Assembly (NCBI GenBank): GCA_973895155.1
Contig: OZ316894.1
Span: forward strand, 7,812,001 to 7,876,000
DNA from: Marsupella aquatica
Lineage: Eukaryota > Marchantiophyta
Direction: 5' to 3'
Length of the DNA: 64,000 nt
Below the pieces are notes generated by a model. That model saw only the letters and a program-made list of their open reading frames with translations. It was not told where the DNA came from and searched no databases. Position 1 is the stretch's first letter. Every line of letters starts with the position of its first letter. Position numbers and translations under genes: made by a program. Shown here piece after piece: positions 36,216-45,403 of the stretch.

Positions 36216-37135
36216 TCAAACTACTTGGGGGGATGGAGGGTCAATTTCATCTATAGGTGAAGATTCTTCATCGTTGGGCAGTGGAGTTGGAAGCAAACTC
36301 CTAGACGCCCTGGATGGCAATGGGGAGGGTACTGGAATGGTCCCCAAAGAGATCATGTCCCTTAATTCGGTCATCTGGTCCTTCCTCCACAAAGTCAAGA
36401 AATCCAACGTCTCATTGTCAAGGTGCTCAGCTGGCATGGTGAGCATATTCATGAAGGTTTGGCTCTCCAGAACCCTCAAACGCTGCACACCTGTTTCAGC
36501 CATCACCTTCTGAGCTTGGGCAGCTATCTTGAAGGCATCCTCATGAACTTACATATTCTTGGCATTCTCTTTTGCCAGCTTGCTTCCAAGGGGTCTCTTG
36601 CTCGAATTTCCGTGGGAGCTCTCTTGCTCATTCTGCTCAATTTCTACTTCGGATTGAACATTGTTTGCCCCATCGTCTGAGAGACTTGTGTACTCCTTCT
36701 CTCCTTGCTTGGTGTCCCCACTGGCTTCCGTTTGCCATTTCCCTTTGACATCTGGTCTTCTGGCAGCATCCACCTTGGGCAGTCCTTGAGAATGTCATAG
36801 CACACCAAAAAAGAAAACTCCTTGCCCTTTGAATGTCGAGTCTTGTACAATTCTTTCGCCTTGATCAAGGTGTCCTCGCTGTTGGTGCCAGAAATGTCAA
36901 GATCTTCAACACTTTTGTGGCACCCAATAAAACAAGTTGTGGCCTTCCGCACATCACCCCACTTGCTCTCGAGGGATTTTGCGGTCCTACTCTCAAGACC
37001 TCGAGGTTTATTTCTGTTGTACTAATGCTCCCCGACACGTTCCCAAAAATTCTCTCTTTTGCCCAGACCCAACACATGGGTCTTGAGAAATCTCCAAGTA
37101 TGAATAGCATAGTTGCTTTAATTCTGGTGGACTGA
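36216..37135 (-). pseudogene. Harbinger Myb/SANT-like partner gene, damaged
   Basis: Minus-strand pieces read FWERVGEH-stop-YNRNKPRGLESRTAK, SLESKWGDVRKATTCFIGCH, SGTNSEDTLIKAKELYKTRH, then SKRPLGSKLAKENAKN and a C-terminal LRVLESQTFMNMLTMPAEHL. This is the SANT-like plus NAM-associated protein that assists PIF/Harbinger transposition. One in-frame stop lies in the SANT region (~37.02 kb) and at least one frameshift separates 36644 and 36773. Confidence 0.8.
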
Positions 37136-37604
37136 AGTTCTTCCCTAGCTGGGCCATGTTGTCAGATCACACAATGCACACGATCTCTGTGCATTGTCCC
37201 TGTACTTCAGAAATTGGGAGTTGGGACCACAAGTTTTGGGCGCAAACCGTGTGTACTCTGCAATGACAATCTCTACCTGAGTGCACCTCAACAAGCTTGG
37301 CAGAGGACTGGACTTGAATGTGCAGACTCTGGCGCGAAGTTCATAAAAGTGGGGGAGTATTGTAGGAGTCCTGGGATGTTGACATGTGGCACAAGCAGCA
37401 TCGTAGATGAACTTTGCCAGCACTGCCAAAAGGAGAATGCAGACCTGGAAAAAACACCAAGTATTCCAGTCGGAAAAACTCTGCGAAAGGGAAACAATGT
37501 AGGCGTGCCTAGCACCGGTGCAACCAGAAAAACACCTCACACCAGCATATGTTGGGAAATGCCAGCCAGAAGCAGGATGGAGAGCACCGGTGCGGATACT
37601 CTAA

Positions 37605-39195
37605 CACTTATTTAAGAAAATAAAGTAAATTTTTACTATTTTAACCCCTAACTTTATGGAATATGAATGTTCTCACATTTAGTATTAAAAAACCCTTACA
37701 GTTCTTATAATTCTCAAATTGGAGTACACCCTATATTTATTCACCAATTTGTTTTAAGTCTTCCGCACAATTGAATTAACAAACCCCTAATTTCTTCGTG
37801 CACGATGGGGGTTCCGAAGAAAATAAGTGATGACCCCAGGCTCATAAACAAAAATAGTGGAATTGTGATAAATAGAAAAAATTCAATGTTATGGTATGTA
37901 ATATGCCAAAAGAGAGTGGCAATCTAGTGAATCCCAGAAAAGGTAGATGCATTTGTGAGTTAAATTGAATCTCCAACATTAGTCTTCCAATTTAGTAGTG
38001 CACAAGAGTAGAGCCCTGAAATCCTTGAATGTGATATGCTCAACTTTCCAATTGTGTCTGTACTGAAGGGTCATCAATTGTTTAAGGGTCAGTAATCTCT
38101 TCACTCGTACATTCTAGGTTTGGAAATTGCAGGTTATGCTAAAAGCTCCCAAGCTTGTCTAGATCAGGTTATTTTGAGAAGAATACATTTAACATTTGGG
38201 CACAGGGCCAGAAGAGATGAAGGCATGTCAGTTCTTACAACTAAGAGTGTCATTGTAAAATGATGACATCATCATCTTTGAGAGGGTGTGGTGTGATTAG
38301 TTGTGGTTTAACATAATAAAGTTCTGGTGCTACCTTGTTAGATCTAATGCTCCGAAATTAATCTAAGAAAATTATATATGGAATATTTAGAATCTTCTAC
38401 TTCACTCTAGGTAACATTTGCCAATTAATCTACTAACAGAATTACGAAAGGTATATTTGTAGAATCTTCTCTTTCACACTAGGTGACATTTGCCACTTTG
38501 GGAAAAGAATTAAAAAAAAACCTCAAAGATAGGCTGGTAGGGACACTAGGGCTACATGGTACAAGGCTGGGTGACCATGGAGCATGTAGGCTCTAGAGGG
38601 GTTGCAGGGGATATGCATGGGCTCCAGGGACATGGGGCCCAACAAGTTCCTTTCAAAGGAAGGTGCCTCGTCAAGATCATTTTTCCCTGAAGAGGCCCCA
38701 TCAATCTTCGTCTCAATACCATATCCCTAAGCTATCTCTTCCCCGGATTGAAGCTTCAAGATAATGCCAGCCACTCTCTTTTTGATACTCTTCACACTTT
38801 TTTGAGTGACTTACCCTTCTCTAACTGATTCATTATGAGAAAAAAATCAAAGGCCCACCACTTTTATCAAAGGGATTCACAATCTTCTAGAAGCTAAACA
38901 TGAAAGGTCCACCATTTTGAAAGGGATTCTCAATCTTTTAGAAGGTAAGCAGTTGTCTACAAGAAAACTGACATATGGGGAGGGCTATAAAATTGGGGTC
39001 AATATTCTTTAATGGCCCTGGGCACTGGGGAGAGGCAAAACTATTTGATTCTTGCTTCAAGATGGTTCATGAAAATTATTAAAACTCTAAAAAGGAATGA
39101 TTCATTATTCTAAACATTAGAATATTTTTGAGTGGGAAACACAATAAGACAAGCTACTTTACTTTCTTTTTGGGGATACTCACACCTTTAGTTAC
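37605..39195. other. AT-rich intergenic DNA with one diverged direct repeat
   Basis: TAGAATCTTCT...TCAC(T/A)CTAGGT(A/G)ACATTTGCCA occurs near 38390 and 38460. No gene, RNA or transposon domain is seen. Confidence 0.45.
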
Positions 39196-39198
39196 CTT

Positions 39199-39327
39199 GA
39201 ACCGCCACTGTCCCCAAAGGAAAACCTGGTGGATCCAGGTTACTAAATGAAGTTAATACTGTTCTCAAGAGAATAAAACAGTGCACTATTTTGTCTTCCT
39301 CAAAAACTGGTGGACAGTGGCGGTTTA
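39199..39327. mobile_element. ~128-bp MITE-like hairpin
   Basis: AACCGCCACTGTCC at 39200-39213 and its exact reverse complement at 39312-39325 form 14-bp terminal inverted repeats. Next to the left arm lies CCCCAAAGGAAAACCTGGTG followed by GATCC, which also occurs in the 56.6-kb minisatellite. Confidence 0.6.
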
Positions 39328-39689
39328 ACAAAAATTGATTTGCTAATTAATCAAGATACGATGGTCCTAAAAGTTTCTTAGTACCATTTGGGGAAGGTTG
39401 TTTCAAGTTGGAGAAACCTAGAATGAAAGCCTTATTTGATCATAACTCACTCTTTTGAGGCCTTTCTCCTCTATTTAGACAACAAGTGTATGATGCATTA
39501 GAGGGGATGTACTAGAGGGCTCATGCAATTTACTATTCTTTGGGGGACAAATGCACACTGTTGGTTCTAGGACCTCTAGAACAATCCCTCTAAGTTGAGA
39601 CTCTATCCTAGCCTCTGTTGTGACCTTCCCATGCACTTTACTCGTTGCTTTGTGGGAGAAATTCTGATCAACACTGTTAATTACTCAGT

Positions 39690-40104
39690 TGTTATGTAAT
39701 TCACCTCACAACAGGTTAGGTCCACTAGAATGTCATAACTTATTAGCAGTTATTTGTATACATAGAAGCATCATCTCGCTCTCCTTCCAAGCTCTCATAT
39801 CTGTGATCTGTTGTTCGCGATCTCAATTGAGCACACTCTCAAGAAGAGTCCACAACATTGAGAACCAAAAGATAACGAAGTATCTACATCAACTAGGGTT
39901 TTCCTAGGGTTTCCCCTTTGTTTCTCTTCTTTATTAAAGTTCAGTATAAATGATCGAATATAAGGTGAGTTGTCCAGCTTGATTAAACATTGTGGGGAGG
40001 TAGCTCATCAACTTCCCATGAACTACTCCGATATGAAATATAGTGAAACTCCATTTTATTCATCCTCAATTGCAATTGACTACGTCATGGTGAGTTATGT
40101 AACA
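39690..40104. mobile_element. Solo-LTR-like segment
   Basis: It begins TGTTATGTAATTCACC and ends GGTGAGTTATGTAACA, near-perfect inverted ends (13 of 16) obeying TG...CA. The interior has an AGGGTTTTCCTAGGGTTTCC leader-like tract and TATAAATGAT. No clear 5-bp target duplication was found, so a MITE-like or decayed element is possible. Confidence 0.4.
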
Positions 40105-40204
40105 CTTGTGACATAACCTGGTAGAGACGCAACCTGGTAGAGACTAAACCTCTCCTTTTGTTATTATTTCATCTTTCATTTGTACTTCAAGCAAATTATC
40201 TCTC

Positions 40205-40570
40205 TTCCATCTCACCCTTCTATTTTACAAAAAACTCTATTGGGTCTTTCTAAAAGACTCCCCCTGCCCCCTCCCCTCATGAGGAGGCGGAGATTGTTGG
40301 GTCACTTTGGGAGGGAGGGCCACAAGGACAACGCAGAAGCCCGCATAAGGTGTGCAACGCCATGCAATGGGGAGTGGGGAGGAGGAGACTGGAGGAATAG
40401 GAGCAGTTTTTTGGTGGATAAAACGGCTGGAAAATACAGGATTTCAACGAACAATCACAATTGCTTCCATCTTGCCCTTCTCTTTTACGAAAAACACTCC
40501 ATTGGATCATTTTAAAAACTTCCTGCAAGGGAGGCAGAAGGTGGAGGGGTGTAGTTTGCCATAGAGAACC
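40205..40570. repeat. ~260-bp repeat, 1.4 tandem copies
   Basis: TTCCATCTCACCCTTCTATT at 40205 recurs as TTCCATCTTGCCCTTCTCTT at 40465 with the next ~60 bp also matching. The intervening part contains GGAGGCGGAGATTGTTGGGT (40283-40302), which resembles a polypurine tract followed by an LTR start. The block GCCATGCAATGGGGAG is shared with 42.55 kb. Confidence 0.6.
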
Positions 40571-41448
40571 AAAAATCACATTTTAAAGTCTCTAAACTCG
40601 GTATTCGTTCCCTTTAAGAACAAGATGGGGTTGGTTTGATGTAATAAACTAAAAACAAAGCTTTAAGCTCTTGCGTCACACATAGTAATCAATCTTGACT
40701 ACTTTAATCAGGTACTTTGAAGATCGCTCCACAGCGGTGAGTAGTTTTTGATGATAACTCAACATCAGATAACCTTCAATTAAGCAAAAGATTGCAATTA
40801 ACAAAACACAAGGAAAAATCTCTCAGAGTATGCTTAAGGGAGTCTGGAATAGACCAAGGTTACTCCTTAGACATAAGTAATAATGGAATGACTTTAAAGG
40901 AAATCCAAATCCACACGGCTTTTCAGATCTAAACTGCATACTAGAGTATCCTTTTAAAATGCCGGCAACATGTCTTGACCTTTCTTCCTAAGTGATACTT
41001 AGTCAAGATCTAAAAGGATAAATACTTCAGCATTTAGATGGTACTAAGCAACATGAAGGTGAAAACATCATTTCCAATGTAACTTAAACTCAATGAGTTA
41101 ACTCTAAGAACTTGTGAGATTACAATGTGTCACCAAAGCGGAATCTGACATTATAATTCACGAGATTCATAACTGAGGTTTTACTTCAAGTATTTGGGTT
41201 CCAAAATACAAGAAGGAGGTAAGTCTCTCCAAATGTTAAACCTGATCTCGAACTCATAGATTCATGATCAACTAGTTTAACACAAGGGAGAGGCAAAACT
41301 GCAAAACTTAACCATCTCTCTACACTAGGGGAAGAGGTATAAATAGTGATGAACTACAGAATAAGAGGTCACAGGGTCGAAGAGACATGCCTCTTCATAC
41401 CCCTCAAAATTTTAAAATGGCGATTCAGTAAGTGAAAAGCCGGAAAAA
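40571..41448. other. AT-rich intergenic DNA, no gene seen
   Basis: The sequence has the look of a retrotransposon leader but carries no coding or identifiable termini. Confidence 0.35.
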
Positions 41449-41532
41449 ATGGCTAAGTATGAACTCTTAAACTCTTAAAAACTTAAACTCTTAAAAACGT
41501 AAAAACTTAAACTCTTAAACTCTTAATTTCGG
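41449..41532. repeat. 9-bp minisatellite (AACTCTTAA)n
   Basis: The word AAACTCTTAA and variants (AAAACTTAAA, AAACGTAAAA) repeat about nine times. A related, larger array is at 42226-42395. Confidence 0.85.
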
Positions 41533-41727
41533 TATACTAAAAATTGAGTAGATTCAACTATTTTTAACTTTCTACTCCTGGTTCAGAAAACTCTGAAATT
41601 TTTCCAGCAGGGTTTCCTAGGTACAGCCTAAAGAAGTATGACAGCTTCTAAAGCTCTAGAACACATTTCTAAAAATCAGATAAGATGCACTACTCTAAAA
41701 ACTAACTAAGAACACTTAGAGACTTCT

Positions 41728-42003
41728 TCAAGCTTGCTGTCGGATGTCCTCTGGTTCTAGTAACTCCACAAGGGTAACAATTCGGTTCTGGGTAACCTCT
41801 ATCAGCTTAGCTTGGCGTGGGGATCCTCTAGAGTAGGGTAGGCACCTCAGTTGTCTCTCAGGATACATCAAAGGCATTCGCTTCATCAAATAACAGGAAT
41901 CTATACGAAGAGCTTCTCTGTATATCCCTAGTACATCATAGTTGTTGCAGGTGGCAGCATATACTTGGGGATAGTGATGCAGAAACTCATCACTATTCAT
42001 CAT
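41728..42003 (-). other. Unrecognised 91-residue reading frame
   Basis: The frame reads DEFLHHYPQVYAATCNNYDV, then LRIDSCYLMKRMPLMYPERQ. The composition is protein-like and it stays open for ~40 codons upstream in related frames. I do not recognise it. It sits between two minisatellites and may be a fragment of a transposon-borne or captured gene. Confidence 0.25.
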
Positions 42004-42225
42004 CCTGGAATAGAAGGGTCGAAGTCTCCATTTGACATCTCTGAAATACCGGTTGAAGCTGGGCAGAGTTTGAGAGGTAAGGTGGAAGAGAAGTCAGTAA
42101 TGAGCGCCTATGTCTTGCATTCCTTCCCTCTTCAAGGCCTGCTCCTCGTTTTGTTGCAAAGTCCCGTTGGAGTTAGCCGAGCCTGTCACAATCGCGGGGC
42201 TCGCCAGTTCGCAAGTCGCAACTCT

Positions 42226-42395
42226 TAAAGTCGTAAAGTCTTAAAGTAGGGTTTACTCGTAAACCCTTAAACTCTTAAACTATTAAACACTTCAACTCTT
42301 CAACTCTTAAACTCTTAAACTATTAAAGTAGGGTTTACTCGTAAACCCGTAAACTCTTAAAACACTTCAACTCTTCAACTCTTAAACTCTTAATC
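42226..42395. repeat. Minisatellite with telomere-like palindromes
   Basis: AACTCTTAA-type 9-mers alternate with AGGGTTTAC-TC-GTAAACCCT at 42248-42267, a perfect 9-bp inverted repeat, and a second copy with an 8-bp stem at 42331-42348. The higher-order period is about 82 bp, two copies. Confidence 0.85.
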
Positions 42396-42497
42396 TTCGG
42401 CAGAGTTTAGTTTACTCGAGTTATCAGCAAATATAGTTTAACTACTTCAAAAATTTAAAAATTTTCCGGTTTTCTTCATGACTTTGGAATTACTCAC

Positions 42498-42720
42498 TAC
42501 TTACAAGGGGCACTTCACAGAGGGAGGGCAGTGAGGCGGGAGTGCACGAGGCCATGCAATGGGGAGAGGGGAGGAGGAGACTACATGATCAGAAGGGACT
42601 TTTTGGTGAATGTTTGGTTGGGGAAAACTGGATTTCAGTGAGCGACCATCAAAAGTCTTTCCCATCCAGATTCCATTTTGCAAACAGACCACAGGGAGAC
42701 GGGATGGATGTTTTGTAAAT
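42498..42720. repeat. Diverged copy of the 40.3-kb repeat
   Basis: AGAGGGAGGGCAGTGAGGCG, GCCATGCAATGGGGAG, GGGGAGGAGGAGACT and a TTTTTGGTG...AACTGGATTTCA block match 40308-40450 in the same orientation. Confidence 0.65.
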
Positions 42721-42962
42721 CAGTGTAAACTAACAAAAAGGGCCTTACTCGAAGACAGGATTCCAAAGGCCAAAAACCCCAATAGAGGGTTGAATAGGGG
42801 GTCTCAAACCTCACAATTTGATGGATCTAGTTAAGGCTAGGGACATGAAAAGTGGCTGGCTACCAAATACATAATCCATAACCTTTTTCTATAAAGATTG
42901 GTCATATGCTATGACCCTAAATCATTCTAGAGGTTAGTGAACAAAATGTTTACACAGCCATG

Positions 42963-43143
42963 TGATAACCCTATGGCCATTTGTTATGTCCAAAAGCCAC
43001 CATCCCCAACTTTGAAGCTTTTGAGAGGCCATAATGTTATCATGTTATCGAAGGGCATGGAAGGCCTCTCAAAGCTTCAAAGTTGGCTGCGGATGATAGC
43101 TTTTGGCTATAAACAAATGGTCATAACTTTTTCATAGGGTTAA
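42963..43143. repeat. Foldback with ~70-80-bp arms
   Basis: CCAACTTTGAAGCTTTTGAG (43006 onward) pairs with CTCAAAGCTTCAAAGTTGG (43068-43086) with one bulge. The pairing extends outward through CCAAAAGCCACCATCC / GGATGATAGCTTTTGG and GCCATTTGTTAT / AAACAAATGGTCAT to AACCCTATGG / TCATAGGGTTAA. The loop is about 32 nt. Confidence 0.85.
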
Positions 43144-43547
43144 TGTTTTTCAAATTTTTTTTCATTACCCTGTAGTTTTGTTTGTCTTGAAAGGAAATGA
43201 GAAAGAACACTTAGTAGACTCTACCCAACCCAATAGTGACATCCATTCATTTATGGAACCCAGTTCAAGAATGTAGGGAATCCATTTCAAAGGTGAGCCC
43301 CCACGTACCCAACAGGGACCCGCACCAGGAGGGAGAGAGTATTAAATCAGGGTCACGAAATAGGCAACAAGGGGCCCTGGTGATAATCAGAACTCCCATC
43401 CACTACCCACAGAACCCATCCCACCCACACTCATAGACCCTCCTGCGTGGAGGGGCCAATCCCCTAGCGAACTAATATAAGGTTAAGAACTCCCATCCAG
43501 TACCATTTAGAGTGATTTAAGGATATGACGTATTACCAATATTTTAT

Positions 43548-43648
43548 GGCTAAAAAGTTATGGAGTACTAATTTGATAGTCCATAACTTTTTCTGTAGGC
43601 TAAAAAGTTATGGAGTACTAATTTGATAGTCCATAACTTTTTCTGTAG
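43548..43648. repeat. Exact 50-bp tandem duplication
   Basis: The unit GGCTAAAAAGTTATGGAGTA... starts at 43548 and 43598. It contains AGTTATGGA and TCCATAACT as internal inverted words. Confidence 0.9.
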
Positions 43649-44093
43649 CCTTAACTATCAGTTAAGGTCCATCAAATTTGAAGTGCCCTAAGGTGCCTCA
43701 CAATTTGATGGATCTTAACTCCTTAGTCATGGGTTGTGTATACAGTTACACACTATGAAATTTGTAATCAATAACTTTTTGCCATGAGGATTGCTCTTAT
43801 GGGCCCTTACCACAGGTCACTCTAGAGGCTGGCAAAAAACACAAAAAACAAACTTTTATATAACTTTGTGAAAAAGCCATGACCATTCCTCAATGCCAGT
43901 CTAGAGGCTGGGTGACAAAAAGGGAAAAAAACTATTATATAACCTTTTGAAAAAGTTATGACCATTCCTCCATTACTCAATGCCATTCTAGAGTCTTGTG
44001 ACACAAGGGATAGAAAACAAAAAACCTTTATCTAACCTTGTGAAAAAGTATGACCATTCCTCTGTGCCCTAATAATAGGTAAGTAAACGCCTT

Positions 44094-44101
44094 TTAGGGT
44101 T
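44094..44101 (+). promoter_or_regulatory. Telo-box upstream of RPS19
   Basis: TTAGGGTT (complement AACCCTAA) lies 178 bp before the RPS19 start codon. Telo boxes are characteristic of plant ribosomal-protein promoters, so the context supports the call. Function is inferred. Confidence 0.5.
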
Positions 44102-44278
44102 GCGGAGGTTTCCTCGCTCACACTCATCACCCTGTGACCCTGCTTCATATCGTGCGGAGTGTGGACAAGCTGAAGTGCGGACGAACAATAGTCTTGTTGG
44201 AAGTGCCATTGCTTGCTCGGTAATTTTATCGAGCTTCTGCCGTCGTGGTCTGCGAAATCGAATCGAAGGTGGAAAAAG

Positions 44279-45403
44279 ATGGCTACGGCGGCGACCGCCA
44301 AGACTGTGAAGGACGTTCCTTCACACGAATTCGTGCGCGCTTACGCTGCGCATCTGAAACGCTCTGGCAAGGTGAGAAATTCTGAACATGCTTCTGTCCT
44401 ATCGCTGCTTCGGATTTGGTCGCCTTCGTTGCTAGGTTTCGAATGTGGTTGCGTTCTGTTGTTTCGCTTTGGAGTAAACCCTTGGAAGGACGGAGGGCGG
44501 AGGTCTTGGAGGAGGTTTTCATGCTCTGCGCGTGGATGCAGAGCATTTCTATGACAATTGGGGAGGATTATGGCACTAGAAAGATGACCTGTTAGTCCTG
44601 TTTTATTACTAGGTCTATCATGTTCTGTACTCTTCTGCACTTAGGGCTTTGTGTCGAGGTTGTGGACTGAAAATTGAAGCAATGTTGCAGATCGAAGTGC
44701 CAGCATGGGCCGATCTTGTTAAGACTGCTACGTTCAAGGAACTTGCTCCCTATGATGCTGACTGGTATTACATCAGAGCCGGTAGGTTTCTGTTCTATGA
44801 TTAGGTTTTGGTGAAATTTCTCTTCTTCCGTGCGATTCTTTCTCGTGGCTGAATTAGAGAAAGGTTATTTTCTGGTGTGCTGATGGGAAGACGTATGGAG
44901 ACTTTGGTAGTGTTACAAGGGACTTATGCAAGTGTCGCATGTATTGGTGGCTTCAGCATCTATGGCGAGGAAGATCTACTTGAGGGGCGGGATTGGAGTC
45001 GGCGCTTTCCGTAAAATTTACGGTGGACGCAAGAGCAACGGTGTGAGGCCTTCCCATTTTGCGAAGAGCAGTGGCTCCATCGCCAGAGATGTGTTGAAGC
45101 AGCTCGGGAGCATTGACATCGTTGAGAAGGACGTGAAGGGGTAAGCTGGCCTCTTCCCCCAACATACTGTATCACTTGGTCGCAGTCAGTAGTTTAGAAT
45201 CTGCTGAACACTTCTTAGTATCATTAGGTCGTAGTCAATTGTTTTGATTTTGCTCAAGTGCCAATTCTGTTACGACTTGATGTGGTCTCCAACTGACGCT
45301 GTCTTTTTTTCCGTCATGCCCAACCAGGGGAAGGAGAATTACCTCGAATGGCCAGCGCGATTTGGACCAGGTTGCTGGGCGCATTGCCATTGCCACCGCT
45401 TGA
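44279..45403 (+). CDS. RPS19: 40S ribosomal protein S19 (eS19), 4 exons
   Basis: Exons: 44279-44371, 44691-44781, 44957-45140 and 45328-45403. All introns are GT-AG, with phases 0, 1 and 2, joining to 147 codons and stop TGA at 45401-45403. The protein begins [20 protein letters not shown] and continues [60 protein letters not shown] and ends [20 protein letters not shown]. This is the full-length eukaryotic eS19 family (~143-147 residues). It is a component of the small-subunit head, needed for 18S rRNA 3' processing and 40S maturation. Short introns, a telo box upstream and an undamaged frame indicate an expressed gene. Confidence 0.97.

Larger units (their letters stand above)
35248..37601. 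mobile_element. PIF/Harbinger transposon, internally deleted
   Basis: Terminal inverted repeats GAGCATCCGCTCCGG (left) and GAGTATCCGCACCGG (right, minus strand) are flanked by TAA at 35245-35247 and 37602-37604, the 3-bp TWA target duplication of this superfamily. The interior holds a plus-strand transposase start and a convergent minus-strand Myb/SANT-like gene, the two genes usual for the superfamily. The catalytic DDE part is missing, so the copy is non-autonomous. Confidence 0.88.
42790..44075. repeat. Dispersed repeat family A, complex cluster
   Basis: The cluster shares several phrases with 23.46-23.93 kb, for example GGTCTCAAACCTCACAATTT (inverse of the 23.7-kb phrase) and GATAGCTTTTGGCTATAAAC. 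It contains a foldback, a 50-bp tandem duplication and a threefold ~80-bp repeat (43820-44060: TCTAGAG...TTTATATAAC...GTGAAAAAG...TGACCATTCCTC). No gene lies here. Confidence 0.75.
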
